A DNA stretch of 64,000 nucleotides from Pikeienuella litoralis (GTDB taxonomy: Bacteria > Pseudomonadota > Alphaproteobacteria > Rhodobacterales > Rhodobacteraceae): contig NZ_JBBHER010000007.1 of assembly GCF_037646705.1 (NCBI RefSeq), positions 268,343 through 332,342 of the forward strand. Direction: 5' to 3'. Position 1 is the stretch's first letter, and each line of letters begins with the position of its first letter. Positions 50,866 to 59,713 of this stretch are shown piece after piece. The notes beneath the pieces were generated by a model. The model did not search any database and was not told the DNA's origin. It saw only the letters and a program-made list of their open reading frames with translations. Position numbers and translations under genes: made by a program.

Positions 50866-51690
50866 TCAGTTGCCGATCGTGATCTCGACGCGGCGGTTGC
50901 GCGGCTCACGGACGCCGTCGCCCGTCTGGACGGCCGGCTCGGATTCGCCGCGCGCGGCGCGCGTGACGCCACCCTGCGGGATGCCGGCGCTGGCCAGGGC
51001 CTGAGCGACGGTGTTAACGCGGCGCTGCGAGAGGCCGACGTTGTAGGACGCCGGGCCCGACGTGTCGGTGTGGCCGACGAGCGAGACGATCGGGTTTGCG
51101 ACACCGCTCAGCGCGGCGACGACGTCCGAGACGACGCCCTGTGCGGCGGCGGTCAGGTTCGAGCGGTCGAAGCCGAAGTAGACGATGTAGTTCGCCGGCG
51201 AGACGCCGATGCACGCCGCGTAGGCGGAGTCGAATTTCGCCTTCACTTCGTCGGCGTCAAGGCAGCCGCCCGGGGCCTGATACTGCGCCTCGAGCCACTG
51301 ATCCCAGAGCGCCTGAGCTTCGGCGCAAGCGGCGGGATTGGTCGCCGAATTCGCGGCGATGTTGGCCGAAACCTCGGAATGCATCGCGGCCGCTTCGCCG
51401 CCGATGCCGAGCGCGCTCGGATCCCAGGGCGTCACGCCGCCGGCCGCGGCCGCGTTCGAGCGGTCCATGTAGCCGGCCGCATCCATCCAGTTCACTTCCT
51501 GGGATGCGTTGTAAGCCGCGAGGCTCTGGTACTGCTTCGCAAGTTCGGCGTTGAAGTCGCCGCCCGGCATATCCTGCGCCAGGAAATCTTCCGCGCCGAA
51601 CGTCCCGCCGAGATTGGCTCCGGGAATGTTGGTGCACCCGGCGGCGACAAGCGCAAAGCCCGCCAGGACTGTATGGGAAATCTTCATCAT
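50866..51690 (-). CDS. OmpA family outer-membrane lipoprotein
   Basis: This 274-residue protein has a lipobox signal (LAGFALVAAGC, cysteine near residue 19). A central region of about 130 residues, rich in alanine and without similarity I recognise, includes a pair of cysteines (ATNPAACAEA and PGGCLDADE). The C-terminal OmpA peptidoglycan-binding domain runs from IVYFGFDRSNLTAAAQGVVSDVVAAL through SLVGHTDTSGPASYNVGLSQRRVNTVAQAL to RRVEITIGN. Asp in GHTDTSG and the arginine in SQRR contact meso-diaminopimelate. It links the outer membrane to peptidoglycan. GGAG lies six bases before the ATG. The gene is followed by a strong terminator and probably has its own strong promoter. Confidence 0.9.
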   Translation of the reverse strand: MMKISHTVLAGFALVAAGCTNIPGANLGGTFGAEDFLAQDMPGGDFNAELAKQYQSLAAYNASQEVNWMDAAGYMDRSNAAAAGGVTPWDPSALGIGGEAAAMHSEVSANIAANSATNPAACAEAQALWDQWLEAQYQAPGGCLDADEVKAKFDSAYAACIGVSPANYIVYFGFDRSNLTAAAQGVVSDVVAALSGVANPIVSLVGHTDTSGPASYNVGLSQRRVNTVAQALASAGIPQGGVTRAARGESEPAVQTGDGVREPRNRRVEITIGN

Positions 51691-51714
51691 CCCTCTCTCC
51701 GTCTCGTTAACGGG

Positions 51715-51744
51715 CCGCGTTATGTGGCGCGCCCAATTTGACAA
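51715..51744 (-). promoter_or_regulatory. Possible promoter of the OmpA-type gene
   Basis: On the minus strand, TTGTCA (51744-51739) is followed by CACATAACG-like sequence roughly 15-16 bases later. The region is A/T-rich relative to the rest of the window. The -10 match is weak and spacing is short, so this is only a candidate. Confidence 0.3.
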
Positions 51745-51934
51745 CCCTCGTTAAGCTGACACCAGCTCGACCGCGTTTTGGCACGTCGACCGCGCAAAAA
51801 CAACAATCGAAGCACGATAAAAGCTTCCGATGAGACAAGATCGCAACTCCGTATCCATTTGGCAACAATGGAGTGACGGCCGGCGCGGCGAAGGGAGAAA
51901 ACGTGATGGCGCGCGCCGGAATCGGCTGAATTTA

Positions 51935-52390
51935 TCACGAGGGTTTGTCACAAATCGAGGGAGAAAGCGCCCGCAGCGCCGCGCGGAACGAATCGGGAAG
52001 CGGAGTCGGCTTGCGGGTCTTGGCGTCGACATAGACGTGGACGTAGCGGCAGAGGGCGGCCGGCGTCTCCGCCCCGGCTCGAAAGAGCGCAAGGCCATAG
52101 ACGACGCTGCTGGTCCCGACGCGGAGGGTCGAAAGACCGACCTCCAGATCGTCGGGAAAGCCGATGCTGGAGAGATACCGGCAGGAGGTCTCCGCGACGA
52201 GACCGACGACAGGCCCGTGCGGCACATCGAGCGCGCCGCTCCGGATCAGCCAGCGGTTGACGACGGTGTCGAAATACTCGCTGTAGACCACGTTGTTCAT
52301 GTGGCCGTAGACGTCGTTGTCGTTCCAGCGCGTGGACATCGCCTGCATCACCGGAAAAGCATGGCGCGCGGGCTCGGGATATGTCTCCAT
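51935..52390 (-). CDS. Acyl-CoA thioesterase, 4-hydroxybenzoyl-CoA thioesterase family
   Basis: This 151-residue hotdog thioesterase has the active-site stretch MSTRWNDNDVYGHMNNVVYSEYFDTVVNRWL, with catalytic Asp in NDNDVYGHMNN. The middle GFPDDLEVGLSTLRVGTSSVVYGLALF and VHVYVDAKTRKPTPLPD complete the fold. It differs clearly from the enzyme at 37509-37967. The ATG at 52390 has GGAG six bases upstream, better than the ATG 12 bases earlier. It is divergent from the HAD phosphatase gene. Confidence 0.84.
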   Translation of the reverse strand: METYPEPARHAFPVMQAMSTRWNDNDVYGHMNNVVYSEYFDTVVNRWLIRSGALDVPHGPVVGLVAETSCRYLSSIGFPDDLEVGLSTLRVGTSSVVYGLALFRAGAETPAALCRYVHVYVDAKTRKPTPLPDSFRAALRALSPSICDKPS

Positions 52391-52480
52391 ATTCTTCTCC
52401 ATCTGCTCTCATGTTGCGCGCCGCGGCCGGGGCGCCTATGCGGGTGGGGCGTTCGCGGGGCGGCGTGAAACGGAGAGGGC

Positions 52481-53218
52481 ATGAAGGGGCGGAATTTGAC
52501 ACGGATCAAGGGCGCGCTTTTCGACAAGGACGGGACGCTGATCGACTTCACCGCCACTTGGCGCGGGCTGGTTGAGGGCATGATCGCCACCTGCGCGGGG
52601 GAGGACGCGGCGCTGGCGGCGGATCTGGGCGCGGCGATCGGGTTCGATCCGGCGACCGGGCTCTTTCTGCCGGGCTCTCCCGTCGTCGCCGGCAGCACGG
52701 GCGAGGTCGCCGCGCTGATGGCGGCGCTTCTGCCGGGGACGCATGCGGACGAGATCGAGCGGGAGGCGAACCGCCGGGCCGCCGCCGCCGCCGGGGTCTC
52801 GCCGACGCCGGGGCTGATGGCGGCGCTTGCGCGGCTCGCCGAAATGGGGCTGACGCTTGGCGTCGCGACGCATGATTCGGAGGCGGCGGCGCACGCCCAT
52901 ACGCGGGCGCTCGGCCTCGACGGGCGATTCGCGTTCATCGCCGGCTATGACAGCGGCTGCGGGCTGAAGCCGGGGCCGGGGATGGTGCGGGCGTTCTGCC
53001 GCGCGACCGGGCTCTCGCCATCCGACGTGGTCATGGTGGGGGACAGCGTCCACGATCTCGGGGCGGGGCGCGCGGCGGGCGCGGCCGCCGCCATCGGGGT
53101 GCTCACCGGGCCGGCGCCGGAGGCGGAGCTGGCGCCCTTTGCGGACGCGATCCTCGATGCGGTCGCGGATCTGCCCGATTTCCTGATCCGCCAGTTTCCT
53201 GCGGGCGCTCCGGGCTGA
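52481..53218 (+). CDS. HAD family hydrolase, phosphoglycolate-phosphatase-like
   Basis: This 245-residue HAD-superfamily enzyme has motif I IKGALFDKDGTLIDF (nucleophile Asp at residue 15 and the acid/base Asp two positions later), motif II GVATHDSEAAA, motif III lysine in GCGLKPGPGMVRAF, and motif IV VVMVGDSVHDLGAGRAAG. The cap domain lies between about residues 28 and 90. The pattern resembles phosphoglycolate phosphatases (Gph), which hydrolyse a small phosphorylated acid, but the substrate cannot be assigned from the sequence. GGAGAGG precedes the ATG. Confidence 0.86.
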   Translation: MKGRNLTRIKGALFDKDGTLIDFTATWRGLVEGMIATCAGEDAALAADLGAAIGFDPATGLFLPGSPVVAGSTGEVAALMAALLPGTHADEIEREANRRAAAAAGVSPTPGLMAALARLAEMGLTLGVATHDSEAAAHAHTRALGLDGRFAFIAGYDSGCGLKPGPGMVRAFCRATGLSPSDVVMVGDSVHDLGAGRAAGAAAAIGVLTGPAPEAELAPFADAILDAVADLPDFLIRQFPAGAPG

Positions 53219-53246
53219 AACGGCCGGCGGCGCGCCCGCGCGTCGC

Positions 53247-54023
53247 TCAGCGCGTCTCGCCGTCGCCTGCGGCCTCATCTTCCTCCGCGTCCGTCTCGGG
53301 CGCATTCTTCGGCAGATTGAAGAGGCTGTCCGCGTCGACATGGGCGTTCTTGTTCTCTTCGCCGCCGAGGATCGAGAAATTGTCGAGCCCGCCGAAGCTC
53401 TTTTGCGGCCGCTGCGGCTCGACATGCGCGTGCAGGCTGGCCTCCGTCGACATCAGCGCCTTTTTCTCCTCGTCGCTCATCGCGTCGCCTTCCAGCTTCG
53501 CCTTGCGCGCGGCGGCGCGGCTGACCGCCGCGTCCAGCTCCACCTGCTTGCAGAGACCGAGGGCGACCGGATCGACCGGGCGGATGTTCGGCATGTTCCA
53601 GTGGCTCTTGTCGCGGACGGAGAGGATGGTGGGCTTGGTGGTGCCGACCAGCTTCGCGATCTGGCTGTCCGCCAGTTCGGGGTGGTAGCGCACCAGCCAG
53701 GCGATGGCGGCCGGGCGATCCTGCCGTTTGGAGAGCGGCGTGTAGCGCGGCGCCTTGCGCTTCTGCTCCGGAGCGAGCTTCTTCTTGTGGAGCTTGAGGC
53801 GCGCCTTCGGATCCGCTTCGCAGCGCGCGATCTCCTCGCGGGTCAGCTGGCCGCCGGCCACCGGATCGAGCCCCTTGATGCCGATCGCCACCTCGCCATC
53901 GGCGATGCCGCCGATCTCGAGCTCGTGCATGCCGGTGAATTCTGCGATCTGAGCGAAGCTGAGGGCGGTGTTGTCCACCAGCCAGACGGCGGTGGCCTTC
54001 GGCAACAGCGGCAGGTCGTTCAT
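53247..54023 (-). CDS. trcR: TrcR-type cell cycle transcriptional regulator (DUF1013)
   Basis: This 258-residue protein has the DUF1013 domain of a regulator conserved in alphaproteobacteria. The N-terminal LPLLPKATAVWLVDNTALSFAQIAEFTGMHELEIGGIADGEV and the later RPAAIAWLVRYHPELADSQIAKLVGTTKPTILSVRDKSHWN both look like helix-turn-helix units, and each contains an AQIA/SQIAK recognition-like motif. An acidic C-terminal tail follows. Family members are co-expressed with cell-cycle genes. Its short spacing to RNase T2, on the opposite strand, gives a divergent promoter region of about 125 bases. Confidence 0.9.
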   Translation of the reverse strand: MNDLPLLPKATAVWLVDNTALSFAQIAEFTGMHELEIGGIADGEVAIGIKGLDPVAGGQLTREEIARCEADPKARLKLHKKKLAPEQKRKAPRYTPLSKRQDRPAAIAWLVRYHPELADSQIAKLVGTTKPTILSVRDKSHWNMPNIRPVDPVALGLCKQVELDAAVSRAAARKAKLEGDAMSDEEKKALMSTEASLHAHVEPQRPQKSFGGLDNFSILGGEENKNAHVDADSLFNLPKNAPETDAEEDEAAGDGETR

Positions 54024-54149
54024 TGCGGGCTCCTCAAATACAAATCTTTCACGCGGTGCGAAGACCGGCGCCTGAGCGTTTTACGGTGTTCGGAGGAAAG
54101 TCTGTCGTTATATAGGCGATCAACCGCCACAGTTAAAGACGTTTTCGAC

Positions 54150-54833
54150 ATGCGCATTCCTTACTGTCTCCGCCTCCGGCTCGCTCTCGCTCTCGCGCTT
54201 CTCGCGGTCGGGGCCCTGATCGCGTGGGGCGCATCCGCCGACGGGCCCCGGGAGGACGGCCGGGCGGGCGCGTTCGACTATTACGTTCTCGCGCTGTCGT
54301 GGAACGCGTCCTGGTGCGCGCGCGAAGGAGACGCGCGGGATGCGGAGCAGTGCGATCCGAAACATGATTTCGGCTTCACGCTTCATGGGCTCTGGCCGCA
54401 AAACGAGGCTGGCTGGCCGGAATATTGCAGGACGCGGGCGCAGGATCCCGCGCGGCGCGAGAGCGACGCGATGGCGGACATCATGGGCTCGGGCGGGCTC
54501 GCCTGGCATCAGTGGAAGAAGCATGGGCGCTGTTCGGGCCTTTCGGGGCCGGCGTATTACGCGCTGTCGCGGCGCGCCTATGAAAGCGTCGCGCGGCCGG
54601 AGATCTTCCGGCGCCTGCCGCGCGACATGGCGCTGACGCCCGCTGTCGTCGAGGCCGCGTTCCTGGAGGCGAATCCGGACATGACGCCGGACGGCGTCAC
54701 GATCACGTGCCAGGACGGCTATGTGCAGGAGGCGCGAATCTGCCTCGCCAAGGACCTGACGCCGCGGGCCTGCGCGCCCGATACGGCGCGCGATTGCCGG
54801 GCGCCGAGCGTGAAGATGCCGAAAATGCGCTAG
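54150..54833 (+). CDS. Ribonuclease T2 family protein, exported
   Basis: This 227-residue protein has an N-terminal signal segment (IPYCLRLRLALALALLAVGALIAWG) and then the RNase T2 fold. CAS motif I is FTLHGLWPQN with His79, and CAS motif II is WHQWKKHGRC with His120 and His125. The residue that is usually a catalytic Glu between them (HEW) is Gln121 here. Six or more cysteines could form the family's disulphides. It would cleave RNA in the periplasm or outside via a 2',3'-cyclic phosphate. The ATG chosen starts the signal sequence; the longer open frame upstream is antisense to trcR. Confidence 0.87.
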   Translation: MRIPYCLRLRLALALALLAVGALIAWGASADGPREDGRAGAFDYYVLALSWNASWCAREGDARDAEQCDPKHDFGFTLHGLWPQNEAGWPEYCRTRAQDPARRESDAMADIMGSGGLAWHQWKKHGRCSGLSGPAYYALSRRAYESVARPEIFRRLPRDMALTPAVVEAAFLEANPDMTPDGVTITCQDGYVQEARICLAKDLTPRACAPDTARDCRAPSVKMPKMR

Positions 54834-54930
54834 GCGGCGCCAGAAATTGATGTCGAGCGCGGATCGGGGTGGATTGCATTCGCCCGATGGCTCGGGATGA
54901 TCCTGGATGATGGAAGGAAAGGAGCAGCGG

Positions 54931-56556
54931 ATGACCCAGTCGCCTTATGAGATCGGTCTCGACCGGAGCCCGGCGAATTTCCAACCGCTTTCGCCGCTGT
55001 CGTTCCTCGCCCGCGCGGCGGAGGTGAGCCCGGAGCGAATCGCGATCATCCACGGCGCGCTCCGGCGCGATTACGCGGAGTTTTACGCGCGCGCCCGGCG
55101 CCTCGGCTCGGCGCTCAAGAGAGCGGGGATCGGCCGCAACGACACGGTCGCCGCGCTGCTGCTGAACACCCCGGCGATGCTGGAGGCGCATTACGGCGCG
55201 CCGATGGCCGGGGCGGTGCTGAACGCGATGAACACGCGGCTCGACGCCGCGACCGTCGCCTTCATCCTCGACCATGGAGAGGCGAAGGCGTTCATCGTCG
55301 ACAGCGAGTTGGCGCCGGTGGCGGCGGAGGCGCTGAAGCTGGCGAAATCGTCGCCGCTCCTGATCGAATACGCGGACCCCGAAAGCGGGGTTCCGCCCGC
55401 GCTCGGCGCGACGGATTATGAGGCGTTTCTGGCGGGCGGCGACCCGGAATTCGCCTGGGCCCCGCCCGAGGATGAATGGGACGCGATCTCGCTGAACTAC
55501 ACCTCCGGCACCACGGGCGACCCGAAAGGCGTGGTCTATCATCACCGGGGCGCCGCGCTGCTGGCGCTGAGCAACGCGCTCCACGGCCGGATGGGGGCGG
55601 AGAGCGTCTATCTCTGGACGCTGCCGATGTTCCATTGCAACGGCTGGTGCTTCCCCTGGACCGTGTCGGCGGTGATGGGGGCGCATGTCTGCCTCCGCGC
55701 GGTGCGGGCCGGGGCGATGTACGCCGCCATCGCGGAGCATGGCGTCACCCATCTTTGCGGCGCGCCGATCGTGATGCAGACGCTTCTCGCCGCGCCGGCG
55801 GCGGAGCGGCGGGCGTTCTCGCAGAAGGTCTCCTTCCTCACCGCCGGCGCGCCGCCGCCGGAGACGGTTCTGGCGGCGATGGCGGACGAAGGCTTCGGGG
55901 TGACCCATCTCTACGGGCTGACCGAAAGTTACGGCCCCTCCGTCGTCAACGAATGGAAACCGGAATGGGATGCGCTGGCGCCGGCCGCGCGCGCCGCGAA
56001 AAAGGCGCGCCAGGGGGTGCGCTGCATCGGGCTCGACGGGCTGACGGTGATGGACCCGGAGACGATGACGGAGGTTCCCGCCGATGGGGAGACCCTCGGC
56101 GAGGTGATGATGCGCGGCAATGTCGTGATGAAGGGCTATCTGAAGAACCCCGCCGCGACGGAGGCGGCGCTGGCGGGCGGCTGGTTCCACACCGGCGATC
56201 TCGGCGTCCTGCATCCCGACGGATATGTGCAGCTGAAGGACCGGGCGAAGGACATCATCATCTCGGGCGGGGAGAACATCTCCTCGATCGAGGTCGAGGA
56301 GGCGATTTTCCACCATCCCGCCGTGGCCGCCTGCGCGGTGGTCGCGCGCCCGGACCCGAAATGGGGCGAGACGCCCTGCGCCTTCGTCGAGCTGAAGCCC
56401 GGCGCGTCGGCGACCGAGGCGGAGCTGATCGCCTTCGCCCGCACGCGCCTCGCCGCGTTCAAGGCGCCGAAGACGGTGGTGTTCGAGGAACTGGAGCGAA
56501 CCTCCACCGGGAAGGTGCGGAAATTCGCGCTGAGAGAGCGGGCGAGAGCGCTTTGA
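54931..56556 (+). CDS. Acyl-CoA synthetase, DmdB / medium-chain type
   Basis: This 541-residue AMP-forming ligase has the P-loop LNYTSGTTGDPKGVVYHHRGA, then LPMFHCNGWCFPWTVSA, which matches the LPMFHxNGW block of DmdB and medium/long-chain ligases. The loop HLYGLTESYGPSVVNEWKPEWD and the A8 motif KDRAKDIIISGGENISSIEVEE follow, and the A10 lysine is in RTSTGKVRKFAL. Members include methylmercaptopropionate-CoA ligase of the DMSP pathway, but other genes of that pathway are not in the window. AAGGAG lies ahead of the ATG; the longer frame with an earlier ATG has no ribosome site. Confidence 0.9.
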   Translation: MTQSPYEIGLDRSPANFQPLSPLSFLARAAEVSPERIAIIHGALRRDYAEFYARARRLGSALKRAGIGRNDTVAALLLNTPAMLEAHYGAPMAGAVLNAMNTRLDAATVAFILDHGEAKAFIVDSELAPVAAEALKLAKSSPLLIEYADPESGVPPALGATDYEAFLAGGDPEFAWAPPEDEWDAISLNYTSGTTGDPKGVVYHHRGAALLALSNALHGRMGAESVYLWTLPMFHCNGWCFPWTVSAVMGAHVCLRAVRAGAMYAAIAEHGVTHLCGAPIVMQTLLAAPAAERRAFSQKVSFLTAGAPPPETVLAAMADEGFGVTHLYGLTESYGPSVVNEWKPEWDALAPAARAAKKARQGVRCIGLDGLTVMDPETMTEVPADGETLGEVMMRGNVVMKGYLKNPAATEAALAGGWFHTGDLGVLHPDGYVQLKDRAKDIIISGGENISSIEVEEAIFHHPAVAACAVVARPDPKWGETPCAFVELKPGASATEAELIAFARTRLAAFKAPKTVVFEELERTSTGKVRKFALRERARAL

Positions 56557-56623
56557 GCGCGGGGGAGTTGATCCGGCGCCCGCCGGTCTCTAGGAGCGGA
56601 GATGGATCGCTCGGGAGGAACGG

Positions 56624-58168
56624 ATGAACGGCGCAGAATCACTTGTCAAAACCCTGCTTGGGGCGGGGGTCGATCATTGCTTCGCCAATCCCGGCACCTC
56701 GGAGATGCATTTCGTCGCGGCGCTGGACGGCGCGGCGGAGATGCGCTCGGTCCTCGTGCTGCAGGAAAACGTCGCGACCGGCGCGGCGGATGGATTCTGG
56801 CGGATGGCGGGGCGCCCCGCCGCGACTCTTCTGCATCTTGGCCCCGGGCTCGCCAACGGGCTCTCCAATCTGCACAACGCGCGGAAGGCGCATTCCGGCG
56901 TCGTCAACATCGTCGGCGAGCACGCGATTCCGCATATCGCGCTCGACGCGCCGCTGACCTCGGACATCGAGGGGATCGCGCGCCCGGTCTCGGAATGGGT
57001 GCGGACCAGCCGCTCCGCCGCCGATGTGGGCCGCGACGCCGCCGAGGCGGTGGCCGCCGCCAGCGGCGCGCCGGCGAAGGTCGCGACGCTGATTCTGCCG
57101 GGGGACACGGCCTGGGATTCGGGCGGGGTCGTGGCGGCGCCGATCAGCCCGGCGGCGCCGAAGGAGATCTCCGGCGCGGCGATCGACGCGGCGGCGGCGG
57201 CGCTCCGCCAGCCGGGCGCGCTTCTGCTGCTCGGCCCCGGCGCGCTCGATGAGGCGTCGCTCGTCTCGGCGGGCCGCATCGCCGCCGCGACCGGCTGCGC
57301 GCTGCTGACCGAATGGTCGAACGCGCGGCTGGAGCGCGGCGCGGGGCGGGTCTCGGTCGGCCGGGTGCCTTATCCGGTGGACAAGGCGCTGGCGGTGCTC
57401 GCGCCCTATTCGCGGATCGTTCTCGCGGGCGCGCGCGCGCCGGTCGCGTTCTTCGCCTATCCCGACAAGCCCGGCGTCCTGACGGCGGAGGGGACCGAGT
57501 TCGCGACGTTGGGCGGCCCGGGCGACGATCTTCCCGCCGCGCTGAAGGCGCTGGCGGAGGCGCTGGGCGCCGGGCGCGCCGCGCCATTCGGAGTCGCGGA
57601 GGCGATGCGCCCCGCGATCCCTCAAGGGCCGGCGACGGCGGAGAGCATCGCCGCCGTTCTCGGCGCGGTCCTGCCCGAAGGCGCGGTGGTGGTTGACGAG
57701 AGCGTCACCGTCGGGCGGAATTTCTTCGGCGCGACGGCGGGCGCGCCGCCGCATTCCTGGCTGAACAACCGCGGCGGCTCGATCGGCTACGGGATGCCGC
57801 TCGCCGTCGGCGCGGCGATGGGCGCGCCGGGGCGCAAGGTGGTCGCGCTGGTCGGCGACGGGAGCGCGATGTACACGCCGCAGGCGCTCTGGACCATGGC
57901 GCGGGAGGGGCTCGACGTCACCGTCCTGATCTTCGCCAACCGCGATTACGCGATCCTGAAGGGCGAGCTGACCAATGTCGGCGTCGCCAACGCCGGGCCG
58001 CGCGCCATGTCCATGCTCACCCTCGATCAGCCGGTGCTGGAATGGACCGCGCTCGCCCGGGGAATGGGCGTGGAGGCGGAGAAGGTCGAGGACGCGCCTT
58101 CGCTCGCGGCGGCGCTGAAGGCGGGACTGGACGCCGAAGGACCGTATCTGATCGAGGTGATGATCTGA
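56624..58168 (+). CDS. Thiamine-pyrophosphate enzyme, acetolactate-synthase-like
   Basis: This 514-residue TPP enzyme resembles the large subunits of acetolactate synthase. The N-terminal part has CFANPGTSEMHFVAALD and the glutamate in LVLQENVATGAADGFWRMAG that activates the thiazolium. The central domain has LLLLGPGALDEA. The C-terminal TPP-binding motif is VALVGDGSAMYTPQALWTMAREGLDVTVLIFANRDYAIL. No regulatory small-subunit gene is nearby and the N-terminus lacks FAD-binding features, so it may be a related decarboxylase or carboligase. GGAGG precedes the ATG. It lies downstream of the acyl-CoA synthetase by 67 bases. Confidence 0.83.
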   Translation: MNGAESLVKTLLGAGVDHCFANPGTSEMHFVAALDGAAEMRSVLVLQENVATGAADGFWRMAGRPAATLLHLGPGLANGLSNLHNARKAHSGVVNIVGEHAIPHIALDAPLTSDIEGIARPVSEWVRTSRSAADVGRDAAEAVAAASGAPAKVATLILPGDTAWDSGGVVAAPISPAAPKEISGAAIDAAAAALRQPGALLLLGPGALDEASLVSAGRIAAATGCALLTEWSNARLERGAGRVSVGRVPYPVDKALAVLAPYSRIVLAGARAPVAFFAYPDKPGVLTAEGTEFATLGGPGDDLPAALKALAEALGAGRAAPFGVAEAMRPAIPQGPATAESIAAVLGAVLPEGAVVVDESVTVGRNFFGATAGAPPHSWLNNRGGSIGYGMPLAVGAAMGAPGRKVVALVGDGSAMYTPQALWTMAREGLDVTVLIFANRDYAILKGELTNVGVANAGPRAMSMLTLDQPVLEWTALARGMGVEAEKVEDAPSLAAALKAGLDAEGPYLIEVMI

Positions 58169-58185
58169 GGCGCCCAACCTGATGC

Positions 58186-58217
58186 GCCCCGCCCGCTCCG
58201 GCGGGCGCGGGCGGGGC
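58186..58217 (+). terminator. GC-rich hairpin after the TPP enzyme gene
   Basis: A perfect 11-bp stem (58186-58196 with 58207-58217, 10-base loop) starts 17 bases after the stop. There is no T-tract, so the effect may be partial termination or mRNA protection. Confidence 0.45.
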
Positions 58218-58294
58218 ATCGCCGGGCGTGAAAGCGCGGATGCGCCTGCGCCCGAGATTGCCGACGGGAACGGCTTCGCCTATTGCCGTAACCC

Positions 58295-59698
58295 ATGACT
58301 CACGAATCCTTGAAGAACCCCGAGGCCGCCGTCGCGGCGCTCCGCCGCCTCTACGAGACGGAGGCGGGGCGCATTCGCGACAGTTTCGCCGCCTTTGCGC
58401 GCGGCGAACGGGTGGCCGGGCCGGTTCATGGCTATTACCCGCGCCTCGCGATCAATGTGGAGACGGATCCGCCGATGCCGCCGTCGCAATCCTTCGGGTT
58501 TTGCGACGCGCACGGACGATTCGAGACGACGATCACCCGGCCCGATCTGTTCGAGGCCTATCTTCTCAGGCAGTTGAACGAACTGGCGTCGAATCACGGG
58601 TGCGGGTTCGAGGTCGGCCTGTCGACGACGAAGATCCCGGTGCATTTCGCATTCCCGGACGGGATCTTCGTCGATGGCGAAATCGGCCCCGAGCGCCTCG
58701 CGGAGTTCAGCCGGCTGTTTGATTCGCCCGATCTCCGGACGATGGACGACCAGCATGTGAACGGCGAGATCGATTATATCGGGGCCGCGGTTCGGCCGCT
58801 TTCCCTCTTCTCCGCGCCGCGGGTCGACTACTCCCTGCAAAGGCTCAGCCATTACACCGGCACCGGGGCGGAGCATTTCCAGAATTTCGTGCTGTTCACG
58901 AACTACCAGTTTTATATCGATGGGTTCCGGAGGCTGGCCGAGGCCAGCATCGCCGATCCGGCGAACGGCTACGATGAATTCGTCGAGCCGCGCTCCTCGG
59001 CGCATGCGCCGCAGATGCCGGCCTATCATCTGAAGCGCCCGGACCATCTGGGCGTGACCATGATCAATATCGGCGTCGGCCCGTCGAACGCCAAGACCAT
59101 GACCGACCATGTCGCGGTGCTCCGGCCTTCGGCCTGGGTCATGCTCGGCCATTGCGCCGGGCTGCGGCGGACGCAGCGGCTCGGCGATTATGTGCTCGCG
59201 CATGGCTATGTGCGCGACGATCATGTGCTGGACGCGGATCTGCCGCTCTGGGCGCCGGTTCCGGCGCTGGCGGAGGTGCAGCAATCGCTGGAGGGGGCGG
59301 TGGCGGAGGTCGCCGGGGTCTCGATGGCGAATCTGAAGCGGGTGATGCGCACCGGCACCGTCGCCTCGGTCGACAACCGGAACTGGGAGATCCGCCATCA
59401 GGCCGAACTGATTCGCCGGTTCAACCAGTCCCGCGCCATCGCGCTGGACATGGAGAGCGCGACGATCGCCGCGAACGGCTTTCGCTTCCGGGTGCCCTAC
59501 GGCACGCTCCTGGTCGTCTCCGACCGGCCGATGCATGGCGAGTTGAAGCTGCCGGGCATGGCGTCGGACTTTTATCAGAAGCAGGTCGACCGGCATCTCG
59601 CGGTCGGCGTGCGGGCGATGGAGATGATGCGGGAGATGCCGTCGGCGCGGCTCCACAGCCGCAAGCTCCGGAGCTTCAACGAAGTGCCGTTCCAATAG
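58295..59698 (+). CDS. amn: AMP nucleosidase
   Basis: This 467-residue enzyme splits AMP into adenine and ribose 5-phosphate. The N-terminal regulatory domain has GYYPRLAINVETDPPMPPSQSFGF. The C-terminal nucleoside-phosphorylase fold has NIGVGPSNAKTMTDHVAVLRPSAWVMLGHCAGLRRTQRLGDYVLAHGYVRDD and the catalytic region IALDMESATIAANGFRFRVPYGTLLVVSDRP, with Asp of ALDMES as the general acid. The C-terminus REMPSARLHSRKLRSFNEVPFQ matches the family. Together with the BMP transporter it suggests purine salvage. The ATG has no good ribosome site. Confidence 0.95.
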   Translation: MTHESLKNPEAAVAALRRLYETEAGRIRDSFAAFARGERVAGPVHGYYPRLAINVETDPPMPPSQSFGFCDAHGRFETTITRPDLFEAYLLRQLNELASNHGCGFEVGLSTTKIPVHFAFPDGIFVDGEIGPERLAEFSRLFDSPDLRTMDDQHVNGEIDYIGAAVRPLSLFSAPRVDYSLQRLSHYTGTGAEHFQNFVLFTNYQFYIDGFRRLAEASIADPANGYDEFVEPRSSAHAPQMPAYHLKRPDHLGVTMINIGVGPSNAKTMTDHVAVLRPSAWVMLGHCAGLRRTQRLGDYVLAHGYVRDDHVLDADLPLWAPVPALAEVQQSLEGAVAEVAGVSMANLKRVMRTGTVASVDNRNWEIRHQAELIRRFNQSRAIALDMESATIAANGFRFRVPYGTLLVVSDRPMHGELKLPGMASDFYQKQVDRHLAVGVRAMEMMREMPSARLHSRKLRSFNEVPFQ

Positions 59699-59713
59699 GC
59701 GGGGCGGGGCGCG

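Noticed and set aside
53340..54149. Upstream extension of the RNase T2 frame
   Set aside because: It is antisense to the trcR gene and has no native sequence; the signal peptide starts at 54150.
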